NCBI GenBank assembly: GCA_016191875.1
Contig: JACPVG010000006.1
Location: forward strand, 1 to 64,000
Direction of reading: 5' to 3'
DNA: 64,000 nucleotides
DNA from: Chloroflexota bacterium
Lineage (GTDB): Bacteria > Chloroflexota > Anaerolineae > Anaerolineales > UBA11579
Shown: positions 42,337 to 50,754 of the stretch, piece after piece
Layout of the letters: each line of letters starts with the position of its first letter
How positions within the stretch are numbered: the first letter of the stretch is position 1
The notes under the pieces: generated by a model
The model's input: the letters and a program-made list of their open reading frames with translations, nothing else
Database searches by the model: none
Told to the model about the DNA's origin: nothing
Made by a program: the position numbers and the translations under genes

Positions 42337-43528
42337 GAACTCCCGGGGAGCGCTGCTCCAGCGTTACCTGAGCCTTCTGGAGATCAGCCGCGATTTGTCA
42401 TCTGTGCTGGATCTGGATGTGCTCCTGCATCGAATCGTGAATGCGGCCGCGGCAGTAACCGGCTCAACTGCCGCTTCCATCCTGCTGTACGATGAATCTA
42501 AACACGAGCTCTACTTCCAGGCATCCACGAATCTCGATACGCCCCTGATGAAGGGGTTGATCGTTCCGGTTGAGGGAAGCATAGCGGGTGCTATCGTCAC
42601 ACAACGTGAACCGCTGATTGTCCAGAACACCCGGGAAGACCCTCGGCATTTCGCGGGTATCGGAAAGTCGACCCAGTTCGAAACCGAATCACTCTTGGGC
42701 GTTCCCTTGCTGGCAAAAGACAAAGTGGTGGGGGTGCTTGAGGCCTTGAACAAGCGCGAAGTCGATTTCACCGACGATGACCAGACCCTGTTGTTGGCGC
42801 TGGGCTCCCAGGCCGCCATTGCTATAGAAAACGCGCGACTGTTCCAGCAATCGGACCTCATCGCCGAGATGGTTCACGAAATTCGCACTCCGCTGGCATC
42901 GATAAACACCGCCACTCACCTGTTGCTTCATAAGAACCTGGACGGCCAGCAGCGCTCCAGGATGGCCGAAACAATTCAACGAGAGACCCAACGCCTGTCA
43001 GAACTGGCGACTACATTCCTGGACCTGGCCCGGCTAGAATCCGGTCGAAATCAGTTCAAAATCGAACCGGTAGAGATCCCCGCAGTGCTTGACGATGCCC
43101 GTCAGGTAATGAGCGCACGGATGGAAGAACAAAGGCTTGCCCTGGTGTGGCTGGTGGAAGAAGCCGTCCCGATAGTCCAGGGCGACACCGACAAACTAAA
43201 ACAGGTCGCACTGAACCTAATCAGCAATGCAATTAAGTACAACAGCAAGAATGGTTCGATCACTATTGGGTGCGGCCATGACAAGGAAAAAGTGTATTTT
43301 TACGTGGAAGACACCGGCAGAGGCATGCTCCCAGAACACATCGATTCCCTCTTTGAAAAGTTCTATCGGATTCCGGGATCCGAAACCGTGGCTGAAGGTA
43401 CCGGTTTAGGGCTCTCGATATGCAAGAAAATCGTCGAGGCGCATGGCGGCTCAATCGAAGTGAAGAGTACGCTGGGCAAGGGCACGCGCTTCACGGTTAA
43501 ACTACCACGCGGGCCAATCCCAGAGTGA
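42323..43528 (+). CDS. GAF-domain sensor histidine kinase
   Basis: A 401-residue soluble kinase starting at MKSDKNSRG (42323). A GAF domain (about 22-170, with LLHRIVNAAAAVTGSTAASILLYDE and LLGVPLLAKDKVVGVLEALNK) is followed by a HisKA dimerisation domain with phosphoacceptor His in MVHEIRTPLASI, and a HATPase_c domain (NLISNAIKYNSK, VEDTGRGM, GTGLGLSICKKIVEAHGG). No membrane helices, so it senses a cytosolic ligand. The start lies inside the sirtuin gene. Its likely partner is the receiver of the CpaE-like protein two genes upstream, an inference from context. Confidence 0.9.
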   Translation: MKSDKNSRGALLQRYLSLLEISRDLSSVLDLDVLLHRIVNAAAAVTGSTAASILLYDESKHELYFQASTNLDTPLMKGLIVPVEGSIAGAIVTQREPLIVQNTREDPRHFAGIGKSTQFETESLLGVPLLAKDKVVGVLEALNKREVDFTDDDQTLLLALGSQAAIAIENARLFQQSDLIAEMVHEIRTPLASINTATHLLLHKNLDGQQRSRMAETIQRETQRLSELATTFLDLARLESGRNQFKIEPVEIPAVLDDARQVMSARMEEQRLALVWLVEEAVPIVQGDTDKLKQVALNLISNAIKYNSKNGSITIGCGHDKEKVYFYVEDTGRGMLPEHIDSLFEKFYRIPGSETVAEGTGLGLSICKKIVEAHGGSIEVKSTLGKGTRFTVKLPRGPIPE

Positions 43529-43530
43529 AA

Positions 43531-45285
43531 TCAGATCGCGCCCTTGCGGCCAAATTGCCGCTCCAGCAGGTCAAGTGAAATGTGAATCATGGTGGGCCGC
43601 CCATGTGGGCATGTGCGCGGCGCCCGGCAACCCTCCAGACCCTGAAGCAACGCTTTCTGCTCTTCCACGCGGAGTGCCTGGCCCGCCTTCACTGCCGCCC
43701 GCTTGCAGATGCGCGCGATCAGGCGGGCTTCGAGCTCCGAGGTCAGGGGCGTTTCGTCCTCTTCGAAATCCCCTATAACGACCCTGAGCGCTTGAGCCGG
43801 ATCTGCACCTACTACTGCGGCAGGAACCGCCCTGACCCTGAAAAGATAGGGGCCGAATGCCTCAACTTCAAACCCCAGCGATTTGAGCGTCGGTAGTTGC
43901 TCATCCAGCATGCGCGCCTCTTCAGGCGAGAGTTGGATGACGGCGGGCTCCAGCAACACTTGTGAGGCAATGCCATCCTGCCGTTCATTCATCATTCGCT
44001 CATATAGGACGCGTTCGTGAGCAGCGTGCTGGTCAATCAAATAAAGCCCATCCGGTCCCTCAGCGACCAGAAACGCATTCCCGATTTGACCGATCAATCG
44101 CAGCAGCGGGAAACTGCTCATCATCGGTGTGTCCAGGCTGGCCGCATACGGGTCGCGATGCGTGGCCGCTGGCTGGCTGCCCCCCTGCTCAATGTCCATC
44201 GCCATCGAGTTAGCCTGAAGGGCGTTAGGTGCAGACCCGGACTCCCATTCTCCTGTTGGTCTGGTCCATCGTGGCGGGCCGGATAGTTGGGGAACTGGTG
44301 TGAACGCCAGCAATCCTCGCTTGACCGCCCGCTGAACAGCGCTGAATAGCGCGCCCGGATCCTGAAACCTCACCTCGGACTTGGTTGGATGGACATTGAT
44401 ATCCACCTGATCCGGTGAGAGGTCAATAAACAAGAACACTATTGGATAGCGCCCCACCATCAGCATGCCGTGATAGGCTTGTATCAAGGCCGCGTTGAGC
44501 GCGTTATCCCGAATCCAGCGTCCATTCACAAAGAACGTGATGGCAGAGCGGTTCCCGCGCGTCTCACTGGTCGGGCTCACATAACCGCGGACGCGCATAC
44601 CGTCGTAATCCGCATCGATCTCCAGCATCTGACGTGCCAGCGAGGCATCATACAACAGGCCAAGGATTTCCCGCTGGTCACCACTTCCACTAGTCTTGAG
44701 TCCCATCCGCCCATCCTGCTCAAAACCAAACCGGAGGTATGGGTAAGCAATTGCATATCGGGTAACAAAGGCATCGATGTTCTTCTTTTCAGTCGTATCG
44801 CTCTTGAGGAATTTAAGTCGTGCTGGGACATTGAAGAATAGATTTTCCACTTGAATCACGGTTCCCTGTGCGGCTGATACGGGTCGCAAGTTCCCGATGT
44901 GACCGCCTTCAACCACCAGCTGAGAGCCCTCATTATGGTCCCTGGAACGCGAGGTGATCGTCATCCGGCTTACCGAGCCAATTGAGGCCAACGCTTCACC
45001 GCGGAATCCCAGCGAGTGGATGCGGTGGAGGTCAGCCACTTCCCTCAGTTTGCTGGTGGCATGCCGGGCAACGGCCAGAGTCAGTTCGCTCGGCGCTATG
45101 CCCTCGCCATTATCCGCCACTTCGATTGTCCGACGTCCTGCTTCAATTACGGAGATCTGGATGCTGCGGGCACCCGCATCGATCGAATTTTCAACCAGCT
45201 CTTTGACCACAGATACCGGCCGCTCGACCACTTCACCAGCTGCGATCTGTGAGGCAACCTCGTCGGGGAGTATGCGGATGCTCAT
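43531..45285 (-). CDS. mutL: DNA mismatch repair protein MutL
   Basis: A 584-residue MutL. The GHKL ATPase motifs are visible: VVKELVENSIDAGA, EVADNGEGI, HATSKL and GFRGEALASI. The C-terminal endonuclease motif DQHAAHERVLYERM (DQHA(X)2E(X)4E) and CPHGRPT are present, so this is a nicking-type MutL. No mutS is in the window. The promoter TTGACA-17-TAGTCT lies with its -10 only 9 bases before the ATG, and no ribosome site is visible, which points to a leaderless mRNA. Confidence 0.95.
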   Translation of the reverse strand: MSIRILPDEVASQIAAGEVVERPVSVVKELVENSIDAGARSIQISVIEAGRRTIEVADNGEGIAPSELTLAVARHATSKLREVADLHRIHSLGFRGEALASIGSVSRMTITSRSRDHNEGSQLVVEGGHIGNLRPVSAAQGTVIQVENLFFNVPARLKFLKSDTTEKKNIDAFVTRYAIAYPYLRFGFEQDGRMGLKTSGSGDQREILGLLYDASLARQMLEIDADYDGMRVRGYVSPTSETRGNRSAITFFVNGRWIRDNALNAALIQAYHGMLMVGRYPIVFLFIDLSPDQVDINVHPTKSEVRFQDPGALFSAVQRAVKRGLLAFTPVPQLSGPPRWTRPTGEWESGSAPNALQANSMAMDIEQGGSQPAATHRDPYAASLDTPMMSSFPLLRLIGQIGNAFLVAEGPDGLYLIDQHAAHERVLYERMMNERQDGIASQVLLEPAVIQLSPEEARMLDEQLPTLKSLGFEVEAFGPYLFRVRAVPAAVVGADPAQALRVVIGDFEEDETPLTSELEARLIARICKRAAVKAGQALRVEEQKALLQGLEGCRAPRTCPHGRPTMIHISLDLLERQFGRKGAI

Positions 45286-45294
45286 CGCAAGTCA

Positions 45295-45323
45295 AGACTA
45301 AATCAACTCTGAGAGCCTGTCAA
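45295..45323 (-). promoter_or_regulatory. mutL promoter, leaderless
   Basis: On the minus strand TTGACA (45318-45323), a 17-base spacer and TAGTCT (45295-45300) precede the mutL ATG by 9 bases. Confidence 0.6.
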
Positions 45324-45352
45324 ACGATTTCGCGAACCGGTCAGTCAGGAGA

Positions 45353-45384
45353 TAAAAAAGCGCTTCCTAAAAACGGAGGCGCTT
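45353..45384 (-). terminator. Rho-independent terminator of the V4R gene
   Basis: AAGCGCTTCC and GGAGGCGCTT form a 10-pair stem with one G-T pair around a 7-base loop. On the minus strand it is followed by a T run (complement of AAAAAA at 45354-45359). It lies 18 bases beyond the V4R stop. Confidence 0.82.
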
Positions 45385-45401
45385 CGTAGTCGAATACTGC
45401 T

Positions 45402-46019
45402 CTATTCTGCAGGCTTTTCCAACAAAATTATCCCCTCTTTCGCTCCCATCGCGATGCACTCAACCGCCTTTATGCGCAGGATTTCGCCGCCCGTTGCCCA
45501 CTTGGATGCCGAATTCAGCACGCCGACGGCGAGATGGCAAACAGGCTCGTCCGCCGTCCGGCCCCAGCACATAGGGCAGCGCTCGATGATCCACTTCCAG
45601 GCGGCCTCATCTTCTTCTACTCGAACTTTCTGATCGCTTACCGTATTGAAGAACTTTGCGAAGAACAACAGGCCAGCCTTGAGACGTGTACGCGCAGAAC
45701 CGAGGGCCATGGCCGCCTGGGCTGCTTTCTGGACTTTTTCGTACTTGTCCAGGCTATAGGTAAATGTCTCTTCGCCGCCACGCGTTGCAAACACCCGAGC
45801 GCCCTTGGATCCATACATATCCCACAGCGCTTTCTGGATCGCGGAAACATGCTCAAATGGGAAGTCTTTTTTGATATTGTCAGGGGGATAATTATCAATG
45901 TACTGCGGCAGGCCGGCAAGGTTCAAGAGCGCGTTCACGCCATTCTTGCCCAGAATCTCTTCCGCCGCGACCAGTACGCCGCGGCCCCAAATGTTCGGAT
46001 AAAAATAGGCTTCACTCAT
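45402..46019 (-). CDS. V4R (4-vinyl reductase-type) domain protein
   Basis: A 205-residue soluble protein. The C-terminal half has the V4R pattern of spaced cysteines and glycines: ERCPMCWGRTADEPVCHLAVGVLNSASKWATGGEILRIKAVECIAMGAKEGIILL. V4R domains bind small hydrocarbons, tetrapyrroles or metals, and occur in bacteriochlorophyll enzymes and in ligand-sensing regulators. Here the domain stands alone without a DNA-binding or enzymatic partner. It has its own terminator, and a TACAAT box lies about 40 bases upstream. Confidence 0.68.
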   Translation of the reverse strand: MSEAYFYPNIWGRGVLVAAEEILGKNGVNALLNLAGLPQYIDNYPPDNIKKDFPFEHVSAIQKALWDMYGSKGARVFATRGGEETFTYSLDKYEKVQKAAQAAMALGSARTRLKAGLLFFAKFFNTVSDQKVRVEEDEAAWKWIIERCPMCWGRTADEPVCHLAVGVLNSASKWATGGEILRIKAVECIAMGAKEGIILLEKPAE

Positions 46020-46106
46020 ACGCGTCTCGCCTCAACGTGGAGTTTTTAAGCGCATCCCCATTGTACTATGGCTGCCAATTTTCCATGGGAGCGCCCATTC
46101 TCAGAC

Positions 46107-47546
46107 CTATTTTACTATACCACCGTCGGTCAATTTGCGCAGGTCTCCAAGCACATCGGCGATCTCCTGGGTCGTAATGCTTCGGTTTTCCAGGACGTGC
46201 ACAAGAGTCCCCGCCGCTGCTTTCTCCATAGCGACTTCGGCAATACTTCGATTAGCGGCTAACGCCTCCTTTACCAGGGCGGCCCCGGCTTGATAGCCGA
46301 TTAGGGGATTCAAGGCCGTGACGATGATCGCATTGCGCGCTAACCAGCTTTCGGCTTTTGCGCGATTCGCCGAAACGAGCAGCACACATTTGGTCGTAAA
46401 CGCGTTCAGAGCGCCAATCGTCACTTGCATCATCTCAAATAGATTGTGCGCTATAACCGGCATCATCACATTCAGTTCAAGTTGCCCTGCCTGGGCTGCC
46501 AGCATCACGGCAGTGTCACAGCCGATGATGTGGTACATCGCCATATTGGTCATCTCAGCTAGAACCGGGTTTACCTTACCCGGCATGATGCTGGAGCCCG
46601 GCTGTACCGCCGCGAGGCGCAGTTCGTCCAGGCCGGTTGCCGGGCCGGAAGCCAACAGGCGGAAATCGTTAGCGATTCGAGTCATGGTAATCGCCAGAGT
46701 CCGCAGAGCCGCCGAGTAATCCGCCGGATCTGCCATGGATTGCATACTCTCAAACAAATCGTCCGAAGCATAGAGCTTCAGGTCGGTGAGAGCTGCGATC
46801 CGTGTCACCATGCGCGCGTGGTATTCGGGATGAGCATTCAAGCCGGTCCCCACCGCAGTTCCCCCGATTCCGATGCGCCTGAGCCCCTCGGCCGCCCGCT
46901 CAATCCTCTCCTTGTCGCGCCGGACGGCAGTTGCGTAGCCTGAAAATTCCTGGCCCAATCGAATTGGAACGGCATCCTGAAGGTGAGTCCGACCGGATTT
47001 CACAATGTCATCAAATTCAACCGCCTTAGCTGCCAGGGCATTAGCCAACTGCTCAACAACATCGATCAACTCATTATGCCGCCATAGACAGCCAAGGCGA
47101 ATGGCCGTCGGAATCGTGTCGTTGGTCGATTGGGCCATATTGACATGGTCGTTGGGATGTACCCGGTACTCCCCAAACTCCCCACCCAATATCTGCGTGG
47201 CGCGATTCGCAATGACTTCATTGGTGTTCATGTTCTGGCTGGTGCCGGCCCCCGCCTGAAACGGATCCACTGCGAACTGAGCGTCCCACTTTCCGGCGAT
47301 AACCTCGTCGGCCGCTTGCGATATCGCTCCCGCAATCTCGCCATCCAGCAATCCAAGTTCGGCATTTACATCGGCAGCCGCACGTTTGATCACCGCCATA
47401 GCCCAGATGAATGCCCGCCAGGGTCGCAAGCCGGAGATCGGGAAATTCTCGATCGCGCGCTGGGTCTGGGCGCCATACAAGGCGTCGCTTGGCAGCGTCA
47501 CGTCGCCCAGCGAGTCTTTTTCAGTCCGCATTCTTGTCTTCACCAT
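46107..47546 (-). CDS. Class II fumarate hydratase / aspartate ammonia-lyase
   Basis: A 479-residue member of the fumarase/aspartase superfamily with the signature GSSIMPGKVNPV. Diagnostic stretches are mixed: GAGTSQNMNTNEVIANRA and the V in KVNPVLAE look like aspartase, whereas VHPNDHVNMAQSTNDT, GTGLNAHPEYH and SGRTHLQDA look like fumarase. It converts fumarate to malate or to aspartate. mdh and gltA in the window make fumarase the economical reading, but I leave it open. ATG 47546 with GGAG 8 bases upstream is preferred to GTG 47555. Confidence 0.85.
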   Translation of the reverse strand: MVKTRMRTEKDSLGDVTLPSDALYGAQTQRAIENFPISGLRPWRAFIWAMAVIKRAAADVNAELGLLDGEIAGAISQAADEVIAGKWDAQFAVDPFQAGAGTSQNMNTNEVIANRATQILGGEFGEYRVHPNDHVNMAQSTNDTIPTAIRLGCLWRHNELIDVVEQLANALAAKAVEFDDIVKSGRTHLQDAVPIRLGQEFSGYATAVRRDKERIERAAEGLRRIGIGGTAVGTGLNAHPEYHARMVTRIAALTDLKLYASDDLFESMQSMADPADYSAALRTLAITMTRIANDFRLLASGPATGLDELRLAAVQPGSSIMPGKVNPVLAEMTNMAMYHIIGCDTAVMLAAQAGQLELNVMMPVIAHNLFEMMQVTIGALNAFTTKCVLLVSANRAKAESWLARNAIIVTALNPLIGYQAGAALVKEALAANRSIAEVAMEKAAAGTLVHVLENRSITTQEIADVLGDLRKLTDGGIVK

Positions 47547-47604
47547 TTTATTCACTCCGGGATTGACTGTTGCGGCCGGTCTTTACTCACACTGGCCGAC
47601 TCGA

Positions 47605-47632
47605 AAAGAGGCCATCTGGCGATGGCCTCTTT
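47605..47632 (-). terminator. Terminator of the sod-ferredoxin unit
   Basis: A perfect 12-pair stem (AAAGAGGCCATC with GATGGCCTCTTT) closes a 4-base loop. On the minus strand it ends in TTTTCG. It lies 16 bases beyond the ferredoxin stop. Confidence 0.88.
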
Positions 47633-47648
47633 CAAGAGCATGATCAGA

Positions 47649-48074
47649 TTACTTGCCGTGGTCCTGCCAGCCGTCCCAGTACCCCGGGCCTTTCTGGAAA
47701 TACTCGTAGTTCGGCTGAATGTCGGGGGTCAGGTCCACAACCTCTCCGGCTTCCAGTGCCTTGGCGCTGGTCAACTTCACCTTCACGCCATGGTGATTAT
47801 CGCCCTCCCAAGTTGCGCTGAATCCAGCTGTCCCGGCAGGCATGCTCAGGTACTCGCCACCGCGGCCTTCATAGGCCGCAGGCACTTCATCTTCCGTGAA
47901 GATGGCTTCATACGGGCATTCGGGAATGCATGCACCGCAGTCTATGCACGTGTCTGGGTCGATGTAATACCAGGGCCACTTATCCTGTGGCAAGCCTGGC
48001 ACAATGCACTCCACCGGGCATACCTCGACACAGCCGCCGTCGCGCAAACAGAGGCTGGTGATGATATGGGTCAT
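47649..48074 (-). CDS. Ferredoxin with two iron-sulfur cluster motifs and C-terminal extension
   Basis: A 141-residue protein starting at MTHIITSLC, with GGAGG 9 bases upstream. The N-terminal part has CLRDGGCVEVCPVECI, an unusual first motif that may hold a 3Fe-4S or 4Fe-4S cluster, and CIDCGACIPECPYEAI, a standard 4Fe-4S motif. The last 70 residues are a non-cluster extension rich in aromatic residues. It is a cytosolic electron carrier. It follows sodA by 32 bases on the same strand and shares its terminator, so the two are likely co-expressed, perhaps under oxidative stress. Confidence 0.88.
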   Translation of the reverse strand: MTHIITSLCLRDGGCVEVCPVECIVPGLPQDKWPWYYIDPDTCIDCGACIPECPYEAIFTEDEVPAAYEGRGGEYLSMPAGTAGFSATWEGDNHHGVKVKLTSAKALEAGEVVDLTPDIQPNYEYFQKGPGYWDGWQDHGK

Positions 48075-48106
48075 AGTTGTGTTCCTCCGATTGAATGATG
48101 TTTTTG

Positions 48107-48712
48107 CTACGCCGAAAACCGGCGGCTCACTTCGTCCCAGTTTACCACGTTCCACCAGGCAGCGATGTAGTCCGGCCGGCGATTCTGATAGTTAAGATAG
48201 TAAGCGTGTTCCCATACGTCCAGGCCCAGCAATGGCTTCAGGCCATCGGCGAATGGAGTGTCCTGATTTGGGGTCGAAGTTACCACCAGGCCGCCATCGT
48301 CCTTCTTGCACAACCAGGCCCAGCCGCTGCCAAAACGCGTCGCCGCGGCTTTCGAAAACTTCTCCTTGAAAGCGTCAAAGGAGCCGAACGCGGAGTCAAT
48401 CGCATCGGCCAGTTTCCCCGCTGGCTGACCACCGCCATTCGGCGACATGGACGGCCAGAACAAGGCGTGGTTGTAATATCCACCGCCGTTATTGCGGACC
48501 ACGGCGCGAATGTCATCGGGCACGCTCTCTAGATCGCTCAAAAGGTCCTCGATCGTCTTGGCCGCCAGATCGGGATACTTCTCAAGAGCAGCGTTCAGAT
48601 TGTTAGTATATGCCGCGTGGTGTTTCCCATGGTGTATTTCCATGGTCTGGGCATCAATGTGGGGCTCAAGCGCATCATGGGCATAAGGCAGATTCATCAG
48701 TTCAAAAGCCAT
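48107..48712 (-). CDS. sodA: Superoxide dismutase (Fe/Mn)
   Basis: A 201-residue Fe/Mn superoxide dismutase. Metal ligands are visible in [26 protein letters not shown] and [28 protein letters not shown]. The start [10 protein letters not shown] (48712) has GGAGG 8 bases upstream; the track's long frame begins in the promoter. Metal choice cannot be fixed without key positions. Transcribed from a consensus-like promoter at 48789-48817 and followed by a ferredoxin gene. Confidence 0.96.
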   Translation of the reverse strand: MAFELMNLPYAHDALEPHIDAQTMEIHHGKHHAAYTNNLNAALEKYPDLAAKTIEDLLSDLESVPDDIRAVVRNNGGGYYNHALFWPSMSPNGGGQPAGKLADAIDSAFGSFDAFKEKFSKAAATRFGSGWAWLCKKDDGGLVVTSTPNQDTPFADGLKPLLGLDVWEHAYYLNYQNRRPDYIAAWWNVVNWDEVSRRFSA

Positions 48713-48788
48713 TTGGCTATCCTCCAGAATATAGTTCGGTCCAGGATTCTCTTCAAAGAGGCCAACCCGGAATCGCGGTGTTTTCTTG

Positions 48789-48817
48789 ATTGTAGCCTCC
48801 CCAAAATCCCTTGTCAA
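48789..48817 (-). promoter_or_regulatory. Strong sod promoter
   Basis: On the minus strand TTGACA (48812-48817), a 17-base spacer and TACAAT (48789-48794) form a near-perfect housekeeping promoter. The leader is about 70 bases and carries the GGAGG site. Confidence 0.8.
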
Positions 48818-48871
48818 GAAAATCACAAATCGCTCAGGCAGGACTACTGGATTAGCGGCTATCATTAGCCA

Positions 48872-49822
48872 ATGGATCGTAGCTCACTTCCCACCCGGCC
48901 AGTTATCTCAATCATTGTCGGCATAGCCGCAGTTTCCACTGCATCCCTCCTTATTCGCTTAGCCCAGAACGAGGCGAGTTCTCTGACCATCGCCGCCATC
49001 CGCCTTTCCCTGGCCAGTCTGGTTCTCATTCCCCTTGCCCTGCTGAGATACCGGCGTGAGATCGCCTCGCTTTCCAGCAAGGAGTTCATCCTGGCTCTAG
49101 GCTCAGGTGCTTTCCTGGCAATCCATTTTGCAGCCTGGATCACTTCACTGGCCTACACCTCGGTTGCCAGTTCGATTGTCCTGGTATCGACCCTGCCAAT
49201 CTGGGTAGCAATCGCCTCGCCGATGATACTTGGAGAGTCTGCCGAGCGTCGAGTATTCGCCGGACTCGCTTTGGCGAGTTTGGGAAGTCTGTTGATCGCG
49301 CTTTTGGACGTGTGCACTATCGCCGGTCAGTTCAGGTGTCCGCCCTCGAGCGAACTGGCAGGAGGGACTGCATTTATCGGCGATCTGCTTGCGCTCGTAG
49401 GCGCCTGGTCGGGAGCAGGCTACATGCTCATCGGGCGATTGCTCCGAAAGCGGTTATCGATTATCCCCTATATCACGCTGGTCTATTCTGCATCAGCAGT
49501 ACTGCTGATGGCAAGCGCCATCTTGACCGGGCAACAAATACTTGGATTCTCGACTCCAACCTATGCATGGCTGGTCTTGCTTGCGCTCGTGCCTCAACTC
49601 CTGGGGCATTCGTCTTTCAACTATGCTTTGGGGCACCTGCCTGCATCATTTGTCAGCATTACTTTGTTGGGGGAACCCGTTGGCACGATCATCTTGGCCT
49701 ATTTTTTCCTTGGCGAAGTTCCTGGCATGTACAAACTCGTTGGTGCTATACTCATCTTAAGTGGCATCATCGTCGCTTCGCGCGTGAGCACAGACGGTCA
49801 CGGGCGCAACAGCAATCCCTGA
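48872..49822 (+). CDS. EamA/DMT-family membrane transporter
   Basis: A 316-residue protein with ten predicted helices and the two EamA repeats ([29 protein letters not shown]...GALILLGE-type segments, and [22 protein letters not shown]...[23 protein letters not shown]). These proteins export amino acids, nucleosides or other metabolites. A TATCAT box lies 6 bases before the ATG, so this may be another leaderless start. The substrate is unknown. It is followed 15 bases later by a small zinc-ribbon gene. Confidence 0.87.
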   Translation: MDRSSLPTRPVISIIVGIAAVSTASLLIRLAQNEASSLTIAAIRLSLASLVLIPLALLRYRREIASLSSKEFILALGSGAFLAIHFAAWITSLAYTSVASSIVLVSTLPIWVAIASPMILGESAERRVFAGLALASLGSLLIALLDVCTIAGQFRCPPSSELAGGTAFIGDLLALVGAWSGAGYMLIGRLLRKRLSIIPYITLVYSASAVLLMASAILTGQQILGFSTPTYAWLVLLALVPQLLGHSSFNYALGHLPASFVSITLLGEPVGTIILAYFFLGEVPGMYKLVGAILILSGIIVASRVSTDGHGRNSNP

Positions 49823-49836
49823 CCCAGGAGTACGCC

Positions 49837-50148
49837 ATGCAGATTATGCAGACCTGCACACATTGCCGAACACCCTATTCGCTAAAGGAACCGGAGATCG
49901 TTTCGGCGTTGGCCCAGATCACCGCCAATAACTTCAAATATTACACGGCATCCTGCCCAAATTGCGGGAAACCCAACAAGATTCCTGCCGCTCAGCTTCG
50001 GAGGGTTGCGCCGAAATCAACAAGTGCCTCCACAGCCAAGGCGGCTCCCCGGCCGAAAGCGCAAAGAAAAGCAGCCGCCACGGCGGCCAACCCAAAGGCT
50101 GGCTCCAAGAAACCCGAGAAATCCACCAGGTCTGAAGCTGGCGATTGA
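49837..50148 (+). CDS. Zinc-ribbon protein with Lys/Ala-rich basic tail
   Basis: A 103-residue protein starting at MQIMQTCTHC (49837), with AGGAG 6 bases upstream; the track's 278-residue frame overruns the transporter gene in another frame. Residues 5-50 hold a CxxC...CxxC zinc ribbon (CTHCRTPYSLKEPE...CPNCGKPN). The last 45 residues are rich in Lys, Ala, Pro and Ser (STAKAAPRPKAQRKAAATAANPKAGSKK), like histone H1-type tails that bind nucleic acid. Function is unknown; DNA or RNA binding is inferred from composition. Confidence 0.7.
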   Translation: MQIMQTCTHCRTPYSLKEPEIVSALAQITANNFKYYTASCPNCGKPNKIPAAQLRRVAPKSTSASTAKAAPRPKAQRKAAATAANPKAGSKKPEKSTRSEAGD

Positions 50149-50160
50149 CCTTTAGCGGGC

Positions 50161-50754
50161 ATGGCAAAGAAGCAGACGTTGTCGGTTGCGCCGGACGAGA
50201 TTTTGGTCGCCGAATTCAATTACATCGTTCAGACCGCCATTCAAGCCAATGAGGATCGCGCCCGGGTTACAAGCTTCTACATGGTATCAGTCGGCAGCTT
50301 CATCGCCGGCCTGATCACCGCTCAGATCGAGGCCCTGCAGGTTCAGATCGTTTTCCTGGCTTTTGGCGGATTGTTTCTCTTGCTCTTTATTGCCGGAATT
50401 CTGACGCTCAAACAGCTCATCCGCCTCAGACTGGCATGGCTTGAAAGCATCGCTGCCCTGAATCAGATCAAGGAATATTATGCCGCGGCCAACTACCAGC
50501 TGGACAGCGCCTTTCGATGGTCAAACAAGAACGCACCGCCGGGGTATTCTCCTGGCAGCGTTTCCCATCTGCTTGCGATTCAGGTCAGCCTTCTGAGCGC
50601 GATCATGCTCTTTGTGGCGGTGTTATTCATCCAGTTCGGATTCGCGGTACCGGCTCCTGAAAACATCCTGGCCAGCGGTGCCAGTCTGGCTTTTGGCCTG
50701 GTGGCGATGCTGCAATACTATCGTTTGATTCTAGTCAAGAACTCTTCGAGTTAA
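50161..50754 (+). CDS. Four-helix membrane protein, unknown function
   Basis: A 197-residue protein. A soluble N terminus (EFNYIVQTAIQANEDRARV) precedes two paired helices (about 40-60 and 63-85), a cytoplasmic loop, and another helix pair (about 137-158 and 165-190). The start follows the zinc-ribbon gene by 12 bases. The gene's last 4 bases overlap the convergent malQ stop. The two-plus-two helix arrangement after an amphipathic N terminus is reminiscent of 2TM effector-like membrane proteins, but I cannot assign a family. Confidence 0.68.
   Translation: MAKKQTLSVAPDEILVAEFNYIVQTAIQANEDRARVTSFYMVSVGSFIAGLITAQIEALQVQIVFLAFGGLFLLLFIAGILTLKQLIRLRLAWLESIAALNQIKEYYAAANYQLDSAFRWSNKNAPPGYSPGSVSHLLAIQVSLLSAIMLFVAVLFIQFGFAVPAPENILASGASLAFGLVAMLQYYRLILVKNSSS

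Noticed and set aside
49312-49836. N-terminal part of the 278-residue ORF
   Set aside because: It is out of frame inside the EamA transporter gene. The real start at 49837 has AGGAG 6 bases upstream.
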